This document shows positions 33,367 to 46,116 of a DNA stretch of 64,000 nucleotides, piece by piece (the stretch's first letter is position 1; each line of letters begins with the position of its first letter). Below the pieces are notes generated by a model. That model was not told the DNA's origin. It saw only the letters and a list, made by a program, of their open reading frames with translations, and did no database searches. Both the position numbers and the translations under genes were made by a program. Where the stretch lies: the NCBI GenBank assembly GCA_922989275.2, contig OV277870.1, forward strand, positions 31,020,742 to 31,084,741, given 5' to 3'. This DNA is from Gari tellinella (Eukaryota; Mollusca; Bivalvia; Cardiida; Psammobiidae).

Positions 33367-34373
33367 GTAATCACGAAGAATGATCCTTTAACCTGGCACA
33401 CAGTAGGAACAACATTACTCGTATTATTTTCCCGTTTAACCTATAAAACGATGTGCAATTTACATATGCTTAATTGTCTTTTTGCGGCAATTTCGGATTT
33501 TTTTTACATATCTGTTGATTATACTAAGTGTTTAGTAGTTTGTAAAGAAACAAACACGTGATGTATATCAGTGTCTGGATCCAGGATGTATGCCATGGTT
33601 ATCATAAATTCACACATATTAACAATTAATGTATTCTGTATTCTAGAATGAGAAATATATTAGTATTCCCCTTGTTTACTAAATGAAACTCAATTGCAAT
33701 GAAATGAAGACATTTACAAGATACCAAATATAGACATTTTTAATAAATCTGTGTGGCAAACAGCTATGAACCTAGTAGCCTAATAAGACGCATTATTGTA
33801 TTCACCATTTACTAGTATTTTGCTAGTATTAAGGATAAGTGACAACTTAAAGCAGGTTGAAAGTTAAGCATTCTACTTTACTTTCAGGCTGCATTAAGCT
33901 TCCACATGCTTGGATATAGGAAATCATTATTATTTTGCATATTTATTACTGTATAAAATGGAACTACATTCTTCAGTGGATGCATGGGGTTATGCGTAAA
34001 AGAGAAGGTATGGTATTTCCAAATGTAACACGGAAAAGGGTTATAAATGTGGTTTCCATTGTCTATATATAACTAAACCAATTCAATTTTTAATTTTACC
34101 AATTCCCTAAACTACATCCTATTTTCGAATCACATTAAATATTTAAATCACATACTAGTATTACATCTATAGGGGAACTGCGATATATTCTACACGCAAA
34201 CGCCTTAAGCACTTCAAGAGCCGGTTCCTATTAGAAACAGTTTAGAACCAGGTCAGATATCGGCTAACACGACGTCTGGTCAGGATTTTAATTGCATGAC
34301 GCTGTTATACTTAAAAAATTGATTTTATCTCAATTTAATCCCACTATATTCACGCTGTGGTTTATTTTACTGC

Positions 34374-34402
34374 CCCCCCCCCCCCCCCACACACACACAC
34401 AC
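34374..34402 (+). repeat. Poly-C then (CA)n tract
   Basis: A run of about 15 C followed by CACACACA. Prone to slippage and sequencing error. Confidence 0.9.
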
Positions 34403-34457
34403 CTACCACCAAAAATTAGAGAATATTACCCACTTTTACAAATGAAACCATTCTACG

Positions 34458-34670
34458 TACAGTAAAGCCTCTTTATTACATGTGCTCCGAAAGAGTTTCT
34501 GCCCCGTGTGTTAAATATTTGGTATTTCAAGTTTCAAGCAAGACAGAAGTGAAGCAAACATTTCCTGAAGGAATTTTCGTCTTTACTATCACTTTGCTTT
34601 AAGCTGTAATCTGCTTTTAATACGATCAACCGGATTGTTTTAATGATCGTTATAGATGATATTTACTGTA
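34458..34670. mobile_element. Degenerate relative of the CAGTAAAACC MITE
   Basis: TACAGTAAAGCCTCTTTATT at the left and a decayed complement ending ATATTTACTGTA at the right, with a similar size (~213 bp) and an internal hairpin (AAGTGAAGCAAA...TTTGCTTTAAGC) like 3,340-3,545. Confidence 0.55.
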
Positions 34671-35164
34671 TCATGCTACAGTATCACTTACGCTAGGCAC
34701 TACTAATTTTCTACAGCATACGACAGTTACTCATTTTGTAGCGTCATACAATGTAAAATACCTTATTATTTCCCTATAAACGCGTCTGTGCCAAATCGAT
34801 TATTTCCGTTGGAAACAGTTTTAATCCAGGCTCCAAACGTTTTGCAACTCATATCAAAGTGAATCGTCATCATTTTATGAATTTGTCATTTTCTACATTT
34901 CATTTCATGGCGTTTCGTTAAGTTGCAAGGCAGTTACGTATTGTAACGGGCCGAAAATTCTCTATTGTAAGGGTTAAAAATAAATACTCATGGCACAAGG
35001 CAGACGTGATTTCTTCACGCATGTCTTCGGAATAGATACATGAAAACTCAACACTGACAGACTCTTGAAAATGTTGAAATCTGATAGGTAAAGAGTTTGG
35101 AGTCTGTGTATGCTCTTATATTTTCCCAAGATACATAAGTGCTCATAAGAGCAACACTCAACTG

Positions 35165-35760
<596 letters not shown>

Positions 35761-36317
35761 ACATTTACTCTGTAAAGTCTTTATGTAATCCTATTAAAAA
35801 TTTGCAGGTCATCCCTCGATGAACCTACACTTCGAATCTGGTTTTAGCCAGTTCGGATTTCGCCCGTGATATTCGTGGACTTCTTCAAATACACTACATC
35901 GGGCACTTAACACTAAGCTCCCATTGGTCGACGGTCATATGACACTAGCGGAGTGATACAGACCCATAGGTCGTTGCCATCGCGTTGCTATGTGTGTAAA
36001 TGGGTTAAGAAAACAACCGCGACCTGTATTTTTAGAATGTGCTTTGGCAATAGATATTCAAGTTGCACTGTTATTTGTTTGCCTTGTAAGTCTTTTCCAT
36101 TCACAGAGAGAAAGTTTACTGGAAAAAATCCTGAATTTTTAATACAGTTACAGTACATGTAGTTGGGACTACTTTCTCACCATATTTAGAAACTGGAATG
36201 GCTATTACATCGACATTACATCTATCAAACCTCTTTGACCGGTATATGATAAATTCTTATACAGAAAACAAATCTGGCAAATAAACACATTAAATTGACA
36301 AGACAGAAACTATAAAT
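35761..36317. other. Unassigned DNA
   Basis: No gene or element recognised. A short frame at 35,953-36,162 is Cys-rich but has no family signature. Confidence 0.35.
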
Positions 36318-36495
36318 ATAAATATAAGGAATAAACAACATCTCTTTGCCGCTCATGACGGTATGACTACATTAGCTTCGGGGGGTAAATTTAACGAAAA
36401 CGCCCTTCGGGCGTTTACGTAATTTACCCCCTGCGAAGCTAATGTAGTCATACCGTCATGAACGTCAAAAATATGTTGTTTATTCCTATAATGAA
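36318..36495. repeat. Near-perfect hairpin with ~80 bp arms
   Basis: TCATGACGGTATGACTACAT on the left and its exact complement ATGTAGTCATACCGTCATGA on the right. The loop region AACGCCCTTCGGGCGTTT is itself self-complementary. The outer arms (GGAATAAACAACAT / ATGTTGTTTATTCC) extend the pairing. It is probably a MITE, and is among the best-conserved palindromes in the window. Confidence 0.85.
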
Positions 36496-37140
36496 CATAC
36501 ACACACTAGTTTCCCGGTTGTGCTTTAAAACACTTGCGAACATACACACCCTAATAAGTTGTGATAACGTTTCGCGCGGTTTCGATAAACAATGGAGTGC
36601 AGGTCAGCAAGACTGTGAAAAATAAGGTATTTATAAGTATTTTTCTTTTCGATCGTTTTCTGCTGAATAATGTGTTATCGCTCAAGTTTGCAAAATAATA
36701 GTAGAGCTCCTGATCTCATATCTGGTTAAATACTATGTATGCTAGGGATCTGGTAAATTACCATTTAGATCTACATGTAAAGCAGTTCCATACCACGAGT
36801 GATATCCAACCAATATTAACATAAAAATGCAAAAGTCATAGAATATGTCTCTTGCTAATTGCTATAGAAACTTAATGTAAAACCGTCCGTCAGTATGATG
36901 AAGACTTGAAACCCTGGAGAGATTTTATGCGGAATAAATGATGTCTGCATAAGAAACATTATTGGTTTCTGCTAAATTAAAATTAAGTCCTCCTGTAGTA
37001 GGAAAACTTTTAACGTAAGATTTTAGTTCAAGATATACTTCAGTTCTATGTGGAAATAAATTTCTGCTACTGTCAGACTCTCCGCCCGGGCCGAAAATTG
37101 CAATCGAAATTGCAAAACAAGACTGCGCGTTCAATAAACG

Positions 37141-37768
37141 CTTATGCCCCCGGTGGCATCCTTGACAATATATTCTGAATTTTTTTTAAGTCCAAATTAG
37201 GTCAAGGTCAAGGTCAAACTGAGCTTGGGTATTATTGGTGAGATGGTAATGGTCCAAGGCAATAACTGTATAAGTATTGAAGCATTGTAGTAAACAGTGT
37301 TGATGCTAGACGAAACGGTAAAATCTAGTTAACCAGGAAATAGCCTATTTAAAATATTCTAAGTCCAAGTAAGGTCAAGGTCAAGGTCAAAATCATAGTT
37401 TTGTGATATTGGTGGATAGAGAATGGTCAAAGGCAACATTTGTATAAGTATCAAAGCATTGTAGTCAGATGTGTTGATGCTAAACGAAACGGTAAATTCT
37501 AGTTAACCAGGAAATAGCCTAATTAAAATATTCTAAGTCCAAATTAGGTCAAGGTCAAGGTCAATATCAAAGTTTGGTGATATTGGTGGATAGGGAATGG
37601 TCCAAGGAAACAACTGTATAAGTATCCAAGCATTTGGGTAAGCAGTGTTGATGCTAGACGAAACGGTAAATTCTACTTAACCTTGTTACGGACACACGGA
37701 CGGACTGACGGACTGACGGACAGGACGATTACTATATGCTCCCGCATCTGTCGATGCCGGGGGCATAA
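37141..37768 (+). mobile_element. 628 bp TIR element with triple AGGTCA direct repeats
   Basis: Termini TTATGCCCCCGG and CCGGGGGCATAA; probable 5 bp duplication AAACG (37,136-37,140 and 37,769-37,773). The interior has three ~174 bp subrepeats, each carrying AGGTCAAGGTCAAGGTCA (37,199, 37,372 and 37,546). It ends with a GACGGACTGACGGACTGACG tract. It has no open reading frame. It is inserted in the 340 bp tandem array. Confidence 0.75.
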
Positions 37769-39200
37769 AAACGTGTTTAAGATGCTTTTATAAAGTGAAA
37801 GCGGATTTCATATTACATATAGATTTATACTTTGCATATAGATTGAAAGCGTATGGTCTCAGCTTGAAAATGATACCAATGCATAAAGTGTAAGACCGTC
37901 CGTCCGTATCTTGCATACCTACTAACCTGGATAGCTGCCAATCGTCTCGGAATAAATTATGTCTGCTTAGCTATAAGTTATTGTAATAAGCTCAGTAAGT
38001 CATTTTTCAGTAGGATTTTTTTATCTTTAGTTTTAAAATTCACGATATACTACATGTCTATGCATGTGTATATTTAAGGGATCTGCTACTGTCCGTTTAT
38101 CCATAGGGCCGAAACATGGCAATATAAAAAGGTAAAAAGGCACAATTCAATTGTATTACAGAAAGATTTAAACTTTGAGTATATATTCATAGCTTATAGC
38201 CGTAGCTTTGATATTATACCAAATAATTTAGTGTAAGACCGTCCGTCTGTATTTTTATCTGGATTTATGGATTCCATCTGGAAACAAAACGATGTCCGCT
38301 AAAATGAATTATTGTAAACCGCTTTAAGTCACTTTTCAATAAGAACATTTATAAATTTAAGGAATAATATTCATGATATACTACAATTGTACGTATTTAT
38401 ATATTTTAAGGGGTCTGCTACTATCCGGCCGTCAGCTTGTGCTGAAAATGACATTAAAAATAGCAAACTATCACAATTTAAAGAGTTACTATTCTATTTA
38501 CATTTATTCTTTTGGTATATATCGATATCTTATAGTCTTAGCTTGGATATTTTACCAAACGTTTAAGGGTAAGATTGCCTGTCCGTATGTTTCAGACGTC
38601 CTTACCTGAAAGGACGGATTTCGCCTCAACACAAAACAATGTCTGCTTAAAGTAAATTTTTGTACACGGCTTGTACGTCCTTTGACAGTAGGAAACATTT
38701 CAAACTGAAGGATCTTAATTCAAGATACAAACAATTCTATGCATTGATATATTTCTAGGAGGGTTGCTACTGTCTTTCGGTCCGCTAGTGTCGAAAATGA
38801 CGTTATAAAATAGCAAATATCACAATTTATGCATTAATATTATAGATATATTGACACTTTTGGTATGGATCGATATCTTATAGTCTTAGATTGGATATTA
38901 TACCAAACGTTTTAAAGTAAGATCGTCTGTCCGTATGTTTCAGGCGTGCTTACCTGAAAAGAAGGATTTCGCCTCGGCAGAAATGACATTATAAAATAGC
39001 AAAAATTTAACGTTATTATTTCAGATAGTTATATATTTTTTAGTAAGGATCGATAGCTTATGGTCTTAAGCATAGATATGATATCACGCTCATTGGTGTA
39101 AGACTGTCTGTCCGTATGTTTCAGACGTTCTAACATGGATAGATAGATTTTGTCTTGGTATAAAACGACGTCCGCTCAAGATTTATTATTGTTATATATA

Positions 39201-40335
39201 CTCAGCAAAAATAGAAACGTCCCACGTTTTGAACGGACGTACCTCTGACGTTTTTTAAGTTATATTTCAAATGAATGTACCTGTGGGATACTGGTTAGTT
39301 GGAATTACACATGTGTAAAGTGTTCACCAAATAACACAGATAAAAACCGTTAACGTAACGGAATCATGATTTGCACGTTTTGCACGTGCACGGTACACAC
39401 GTTTCAATAAAGTAATTCTGTCACCATCGTACAATACACACGACACATGCTAATAAAAAAATTGAAAAACCCCATATGAATTCAATCTTTGCATCATGCC
39501 ACGCTCGTCTGAAGTTAACAGAAATCAGGCAATTACGTCCATTGACGTTGCCCGCTGGTTGGGCTGCTGTCGAAAACCAAACAGAGGCTTGCGACCCGGT
39601 GGTCATCAGGCTGGGACTGCTCACAATCGATTTCGCCTGGGTTACCCCGTTTTTCCTCCGTCAGAACTGACCACTACGGCACGTTAACACACTTACGTCT
39701 ACGTTATTTTCCAGCCAACGGAACGGCTAGTGAACGCGGTGATTCATCACAGACCTTTGTAATCGCTAGCAATCCAACGCTAAAGCAATCAGAGCATGAC
39801 GCCTGTATTCCGGTCAAATTTGGACGACACGTCACCGTAGTGCTAAGTAAGCTGCCGTCACGACGACATTTGAATTGGAAGCAAACTGACTGGTACCACT
39901 CTAAGCAATTCAGATGGTAGACTACGCACATTGATTACATTTAAGATTCAGCATTCAATATTTGACACAGACCTCACAGCAAGAGTGAATGTCTGACGTT
40001 CTCATTAAACGTTACGTTACGCCGTAAAAATGGAGCGTATATTTGTGCAAACGGTGGCCGTACACGATATTAATCTTATTGAATGCTACTTGGGACATTT
40101 TATGAGAATTCAGTAATCAACTAAACATTTTTTAAAAAAAACACAACATTTATTCAGATTTTTATTTTTGACCCCTACCAACTTCTTCATTACATCACTC
40201 AGCAATATGAGGTCAACTGATATGGATTCAAAAATGAATCAACTTCATTTTCTGTATAGGTTTACTACCATCAACCTTATAACTTTCAAAAAAAAAATCC
40301 CTGTGATAGGGTGGGACGTTTCTATTTTTGCTCAG
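39201..40335 (+). mobile_element. 1,135 bp Tc1-like element
   Basis: Left end CTCAGCAAAAATAGAAACGT and right end ACGTTTCTATTTTTGCTCAG are inverted with one mismatch, and the repeat continues for about 27 bp. TA flanks both ends (39,199-39,200 and 40,336-40,337), the Tc1/mariner signature. It carries a decayed transposase and lies inside one unit of the 340 bp tandem repeat, which continues on both sides. Confidence 0.85.
39496..39920 (+). pseudogene. Tc1-family transposase remnant
   Basis: ATG at 39,496 starts a Tc1-like N-terminal helix-turn-helix region (MPRSSEVNRNQAI, then VARWLGCC). Out-of-frame echoes of the second DNA-binding region and the start of the catalytic part (FELEANWLVPL-type wording) follow, with several stops and frame changes up to about 39,920. 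The DDE/D catalytic triad region is missing. The gene is dead and the element can only have been mobilised in trans. Confidence 0.6.
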
Positions 40336-40615
40336 TAGTATTACTAATAGCAAGTCCTTTTTCAGTATTTCAGTAGAATGTTTTGTTCACCAATTGAATG
40401 GTTTAAATTCAAGATATACTACAACGATATGTGTTGATATATGTGTAGGGATCGGATCATTTCCGTCTGCCGAAAATGTCGTAATAAAGAAGCAAAATAG
40501 CAAACTTTAAACAGATAAATTTATACGTTGGGAATAGATCGATAGCTTATGGTCTAAGTTTGAAAGTGATGTAAAAGTTTACATATAGTACTCGCCGTGT
40601 GTAGGCTGCATATGT

Positions 40616-41579
40616 GAAAAAAAAGAGAGGCTATGATGTCAATTTTTTGTTTTTCGAAAGACATGAAAGGGTCTTAAAGAGGTTGGCAGACCCGTATATA
40701 TATAAGACCGACACACGTACGTCCAATTTATTTGGTATCAATCTAGAGCTGATGTATACAGTTACAAAGCTACTTGACCATGTCCGCCGCTGCGATCACA
40801 TCTATCCGAAGAATGCGATATAAATATGTTGTATCGTATATAGTAATTATTTGTATAAAAAGGCATTGACTCATTAATCCATACAACTACAGACGGATAA
40901 AACGTGTACGTTCTATATATTTGGCATTAAACTGTTACTGAGATACCGAGCTACACAAGTAAGAAACAGTATAGACGTTGTTACATTATATTGCAATCGT
41001 GTATTTAGTAGATCAATGATATCTGAACATCTTTTAGTTGGAAAACAAAATGGGTCTGTGTAGGTTAGCGAGACCTTACAAACCGATGAACAGGCATACA
41101 CCCCAAGTAGTTAGTGTCAACCTCTAGTGTAATCATCTATTTACCCTCTACAACAAGTTTGCATCTAATCAAAAGTTTGAAATAACCACATAGGTTAGAA
41201 TCGGACCATACATTAACTAATTAAATTGGGTTATGAATTAATTAAAAATAAACTTTTAGAAACACTAAGCCTTTTGTTTCTTTACCAACAAGCGGTTACG
41301 TAACAGCCTTCATTATGACCTCATGACAATTAATGTTTGCCTAGATAAAATTAATAATCGATCACTAATTTGGAAGATCTGTATCTAACCTCAAAGGTGG
41401 ATATTTCGGATTCACGAATCATACTTATTCTTCACCACTAAAGAAGCTAATTTCTAATTCATAGCGCTGCGACAAGATTCGTAAAAAGACGGTAGGACTT
41501 GTAATCGGTATCTAACCTATTTTTCGTTTTTTAAATCGCACCTGGTTGGAAACAATTGCACATAGTCTTTATTTGGTAA
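40616..41579. other. Unassigned AT-rich DNA
   Basis: No supported gene or element. Short frames show no family resemblance. Confidence 0.35.
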
Positions 41580-41790
41580 ACACAGAGCCCCGATTGGTAT
41601 ATGCACAATGTTTCCCATTTACTCTATACGTATTCCCCGCTTGGTAAATACACAAAGTTCCCCATTTAGTATACACTAGTTCCCCGTTTTGGTTTATACA
41701 CACAGTTTTCAATTCTTATTCCCCGTTTGGTATATACACAAAGTTCCCCGTTTAGTATACACTAATTTCCCGTTTGGTATACTCATAGTA
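41580..41790 (+). repeat. 22-25 bp tandem motif TTCCCCGTTTGGTATA
   Basis: About eight copies alternating TTCCCCGTTTGGTATATACA and TTCCCCGTTTAGTATACACT. The lead-in (TTTATTTGGTAAACACA) is shared with 45,730, so the two loci are related. Confidence 0.75.
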
Positions 41791-42405
41791 AAATAATCTC
41801 AGTATCTATTGATCTATGAAACTCTATGTGCAAACGACAGCGAGTATCCCCTCTGCCTAGAACTTAAAGGAAAGCAGGCTGATTCTTTGATCCCATGCGC
41901 TTCTTTGCAACGAATGCGATTATCAGAAATCATCTTCCTGAAATCACTATCATCTAATCTTATCATCCCTCATCATTCATCGGCGCTACATGACCTATTT
42001 TGTGTCTCAGTGCAGTAAAGCCTTAATCATCCGTCCATCCCGATCTTAGCTGCCTGGTCAGGGTATATTCACTACGAAAAGCTTTGGAGTAAATGGATAA
42101 TATATTTATATATATTTTGCATAGCTATTTATCTGGAAAACTGTTTTATTATATTTTGTATCTTAATGTTGGCATGGCATAGCATACGGAACTGAAGACA
42201 TAAATCTATGAAATTGTATTATTTAAAAACCAGGGTAGACTCTGATCCGTTTCTGACATCGATCTGCTTTGTTTGCAAATATGTCAAAATCCTTTGACTT
42301 CATCAGCCATCATCAATGATATATTCTTTAATTGTAAAACAGTACTTTAATCCCACTTTAATAATATATAGATTTTAATGCATGTCATATATAGAGGATA
42401 TTGAA
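41791..42405. other. Unassigned AT-rich DNA
   Basis: Nothing recognised on either strand. Confidence 0.35.
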
Positions 42406-42527
42406 TGAGTGTGTTGTCAGTCGTAAATTTATTGAACGAGTTGGATAAACAATATGTTGCGAGCCTTGGCGAGCAACATATCATTTTATCCAACGAGTTC
42501 AATAAATTTACGACCGACAACACACGA
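42406..42527. repeat. Palindrome with ~60 bp arms
   Basis: GTCGTAAATTTATTGAACGA pairs with the complement TCGTTGGATAAAATGAT-type arm (GTTCAATAAATTTACGAC on the plus strand). The centre is at GCCTTGGCGAGC near 42,465. Flanking GAGGATATT / GATATCC words extend the symmetry weakly. A further inverted pair TTTATCACATAAAC (42,541-42,554) and GTTTATGTGATAAA (43,130-43,143) may bound an adjacent ~600 bp element. Confidence 0.75.
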
Positions 42528-42555
42528 ATTTGATATCCTATTTATCACATAAACA

Positions 42556-43203
42556 CCAAATGATACGAAAATCCGAACGCTCTAACTTTCACTTTTGCCC
42601 TCGACTCTTAGGCAAACGATTCGTCATAGGTGTTATTCAGTTTTATTCATCAGTAGATAAAAACACCTATCAAACTAAAATAAATGAAATCAACATCAAT
42701 GTGTTGTGAAAAGACTTCTCCGATACCATATTCAAATTTTAAATTAATATCTTAATTAAAACTGTTCTAACCGACTAAATATGAACATTTGACCGTTAGA
42801 ATCAAGTTTTGTTTTCAAAATATGTCGTTATATATAGCAACACGACATCATTATCATTGTAACGTCTAAATTTGAAAAACTGTCTGAGTCACTGTTATGC
42901 TAGAGCTCTACGTAGCCTAAATTTGCAGCCTGAGTTTGTGGGACTGCTCGGGATAATGTTTTTAAGACACTTGGAAATGTTTAAATCCCTAGTGGTGACT
43001 TATTATGTCTAGATTTTCTTAACTGATTTAAAGTCGGCGTAGTATAACAGTAATTTGGTGATTCGAAAATTAGTATAAAATATATGCCCAGTGGGCCGTA
43101 CGATTTTTACGGCCCTCTATAGTTTGCACGTTTATGTGATAAATTGTGAAACTAACCATTTATACAAAATTATGTTAAAAGTGATTTTAATTTGATTGTT
43201 TAG
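42556..43203. other. Unassigned DNA upstream of the SANT-like exon
   Basis: No coding signal. It includes GGGCCGTACGATTTTTACGG near 43,093 and the right member of the inverted pair noted at 43,130-43,143. Confidence 0.35.
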
Positions 43204-43314
43204 AGCAAGAACAAACCTATAAACAAGCTGACTAAGAAGACAATTCTGAATATTCAGAAGAATCCTGTTCCGAGTGTGAAACGGCAAAAGAAACGAAACA
43301 GGTTGCTTCACCAG
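43204..43314 (+). CDS. Candidate upstream exon of the SANT-like gene
   Basis: Bounded by TTTAG at 43,203 and CCAG|GTAATT at 43,314-43,320, length 111 bp. One frame is open throughout (basic: NPVPSVKRQKKRNR) but its phase does not join the next exon. The frame that would join in phase (acidic: SEYSEESCSECETAKETK) has a TAA near its 5' end, so the true acceptor would have to be further in. Splice-based, low confidence. Confidence 0.3.
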
Positions 43315-43821
43315 GTAATTTTTCTCTTCAAATGTTGTCTAACTGTAAATGATAATTAAGAAATGCATGATTTGAATATTACCAAAGTTCTACAAACTGA
43401 ATAACCACAAAGCTGGTGTTTGTAAAACATACATTATGTATCCATCTATTGAACCCATCATCCACTGAAATATGGGCACACCAAGCCTAAACTACCTCTG
43501 TATCATGAAATCATACATTAAACTTATAATTTCTAAACCTTTATATTTAAACGATAGCAATTTCCACACCATTTAAGATAAATTATTGTTACACAATAGA
43601 CTCCAAAGGAATTGCCATATTTCAAAGCAAATTGTCTTCATAAGGCCTATACGGTACAGCATGCAGTATTGAATATAAATTAAAGTACGGAATAACAATG
43701 CTTTAACCCCCCGCGGAAGAAGTATATTTTTAGTCATATTAGCTTTAAATTCCGGTTGTTTAACAATGCAAATGGTGGGGAAAGTAGTTAAAACGTAATA
43801 GGTTGTGTGTTTAACTTTTAG

Positions 43822-44060
43822 GCATATCAACAATACGTCAAGTGCCTATAAAAAAGAAAAGGTACTGGTCAGAGGAGGAAAAGGTCGCCATAAATAGACA
43901 TTTCGAAAGAGAAATACTTATGGGACGGATTCCCGGAAAGAAGGCAATCGAAGAATGTTTGAAAGACGAGAGTGCACTATCAAGTCGGACATGGAGAAAC
44001 ATAAAAGACTTTTGCCGGAATACAATAACAACCAAAAGAAGGAAGGCAGACCTATTATAG
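43822..44060 (+). CDS. Terminal exon encoding a SANT/Myb-like basic domain
   Basis: The acceptor CTTTTAG ends at 43,821. The frame runs 79 codons to TAG at 44,058-44,060, entering with phase 1 (two bases complete the first codon). The protein reads PIKKKRYWSEEEKVAINRHF, then GRIPGKKAIEECLKDE, then RTWRNIKDFCRNTI. The tryptophan and helix spacing and the P-G-K-K motif resemble the C-terminal domain common in uncharacterised invertebrate proteins, recalled as (K-R)-x-W-S/T-x-x-E then G-K-x-P-G-K, then R-x-W-x-x-I-K. DNA binding or a chromatin role is inferred from SANT/Myb similarity. The rest of the gene lies upstream with unclear exons, or this may be a retained fragment. Confidence 0.55.
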
Positions 44061-44200
44061 TGGTATATTGGATACGCAAAGAGGTTTCAAACAAACTAAC
44101 AATACGAGTATGTCCGACTGACATTCGCTTTGTGTGGATAAATCAAGCGTATAGTTTGCCAACAGTGAATTTCGTTTAATTGATATAAGTAATTGGTATT

Positions 44201-44639
44201 GGTGTCATTTATCAATGTAATTTAGAGGTTACAGGTCCCTGATGACTGTTTAATAAGTGGTACAGGGTCTTCTTTACAGTGTTACAGAGTCTTCACGAGT
44301 CTACATAGTCTTGGTTTTTCCCACAAGGGTATGTTTCTGCCGCTATAGAATGCATGAGCTTGTGGTCATGTACTGATAACTGCTTTTCTTCTGCGTGTAC
44401 AACATTGGCACGGGAGTCCGGCTGATGGAAGTGCCGCATGTATTGCTGTGGTCATCTACTTCAACATCAAGGCTTATATCGAGTAAACTCGAACCTTCCA
44501 ACGAGATGTTGGCCATTTCGAGATTCATGAAGATTCTGTAACACTGTAAAGATGACCCGAAGACCCTGTAGTACTTATCAAACAATCGTCAGGGACATGT
44601 AACCTCTAAATCACATTGATAAAATTGATAAATAACACC
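44201..44639. repeat. 439 bp foldback element
   Basis: Starts GGTGTCATTTATCAATGTAA and ends with TTGATAAATAACACC. The arms share TTTAGAGGTTACAGGTCCCT against AGGGACATGTAACCTCTAAA, and CTTTACAGTGTTACAGAGTC against the complement near 44,535. The arms span roughly 100 bp with small indels. No target duplication was identified and no gene is contained. Confidence 0.75.
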
Positions 44640-45724
44640 AAACCTCTGATAACTTTAAAAATTGGACATATATCTTTTAAAAATGCTTCAATATTGAAAA
44701 AAAAACACGAAAAAACACGAACAAATATATTATCTTATTGTATTAAATGCTGCAATACCTTACGTAATTTCAACTTATAACAAAAATATGTGCATCTACT
44801 TGTAGGCAGTGGGAATCACATGCTTTTATTTCCTCCATTCATCTGAATTCTTACCCAGGCGACGTTAAGTAACTTCTTAAAAAGAAGCTTAGACCAGTCT
44901 GAATAAATATTCATGTTCACAAGGAAGAAAATGAATATCTGATAATGTCCGTAGCACAAATAATCGAGATGGAGACAATGACGCGTTTTCTAAGAACAAT
45001 GCCATATTTCAACATATCGAGAAGTCCGTGAACATTCTGGTCTTCAGTCGATCTGATTCACATACTTTTAATTTGAATAGAAAATGACCATCACAATGTG
45101 TGCTGTTATGATTTAATATTGTTTCTCAAAAGTCAGATTATAGCATGCATTCCTAATAAATCTGAGTATATGCTTTGATACATGTGTCCGTTCGTCTGTC
45201 TTTCACATTACCATATTTCTGTAATAGGAGATACTTACTATGGCTATATTTTAATGGCTGCTGAGTGTTTCATAAGCAATGAATACTAAATATAAACCGA
45301 TATATATTATTTTTTGCGATGATCTTGAATAGCAAGTATTTTAATAAATCATAGTCTTTTTTCGTTAAAACATAACTATTTATTATACAAAAAACATATA
45401 GTGCATCGTTATTGAATAAGAACTTCATTGTTTTTATATATAAGGGTGTATATATATATCTAAGCTACAGATTGGTACCAAAGTGATAGGTTAACGCTTA
45501 TCCATACGTCTGAATTCACTTATAATTGTGAATCGTAAGCCATTTTTATTCAAATATTGTTTACGATACAACAAACGTATATGTGGTCGTTATTGAGCAA
45601 GGTCTACATTGTATTTTTACATGAGGGTAAAACTGGATAGCTATATTAGACCTTGATATCAACTATTGCTAGAGAAATTGTAGGTGTAAGCGTAAAGCAA
45701 TACTTTTGAAAATGATTACACCTC
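44640..45724. other. Unassigned AT-rich DNA
   Basis: No supported feature. An internal echo (TGGTTAACG / TTGATATCAACTATTG blocks near 45,470 and 45,650, and AAAACATAAC / GATACAACAAACG near 45,370 and 45,565) suggests an old duplication of ~190 bp. Confidence 0.35.
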
Positions 45725-45870
45725 GTCTTCATTTGGTAAACACAAACCCCGCTTGGTGTATACACAGAGTTACCCGTTTGGTACACACTAATTCCTCATT
45801 TGGTAAATACATAAAGTTCCCCATTTAGTATACACTAATTCCCCAGTTGGTATACACACGGTTCCCCGGT
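45725..45870 (+). repeat. 22-25 bp tandem motif, second locus
   Basis: Copies of GTTCCCCATTTAGTATACAC, TTCCCCAGTTGGTATACACA and close variants, preceded by TTCATTTGGTAAACACAAAC as at 41,570. Related to the cluster at 41,580-41,790. Confidence 0.75.
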
Positions 45871-46050
45871 TTGCTTGTGAAAAATCACATGTTCTAAAAA
45901 TGGACGGAAAGCATAACTAAGGTCAAAATTATGATTTGTGATGTAAATGAATGTTTATGCTAGAGTATAAGCTTCTCTAGATGATCAGAAATGGTGGCAC
46001 CCGGTTGGTAGGTTATGTACATAGTTCCCCGGTTGGGATGTTTTACAAAA

Positions 46051-46052
<2 letters not shown>

Positions 46053-46113
<61 letters not shown>
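46053..46113 (+). repeat. (GT)n microsatellite, ~61 bp
   Basis: Uninterrupted GT run directly after a CCCCGGTTGGGATG motif. Confidence 0.95.

Positions 46114-46116
<3 letters not shown>

Larger units (their letters stand above)
36840..40615 (+). repeat. ~340 bp tandem repeat, interrupted twice by transposons
   Basis: The anchor GTAAGACCGTCCGT (or close variants) occurs at about 36,877, 37,890, 38,231, 38,567, 38,917 and 39,096, giving spacings of about 341, 336 and 350 bp and one shortened unit of ~180 bp. Each unit also carries GATATACTAC and GGGATCTGCTACTGTCCG and a CGAAAATG word. The array is split by insertions at 37,141-37,768 and 39,201-40,335, and resumes after each. Confidence 0.8.

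Noticed and set aside
42541..43143. Element bounded by TTTATCACATAAAC / GTTTATGTGATAAA
   Set aside because: The 14 bp ends match but no target duplication or further arm symmetry was found; noted only as a possibility.
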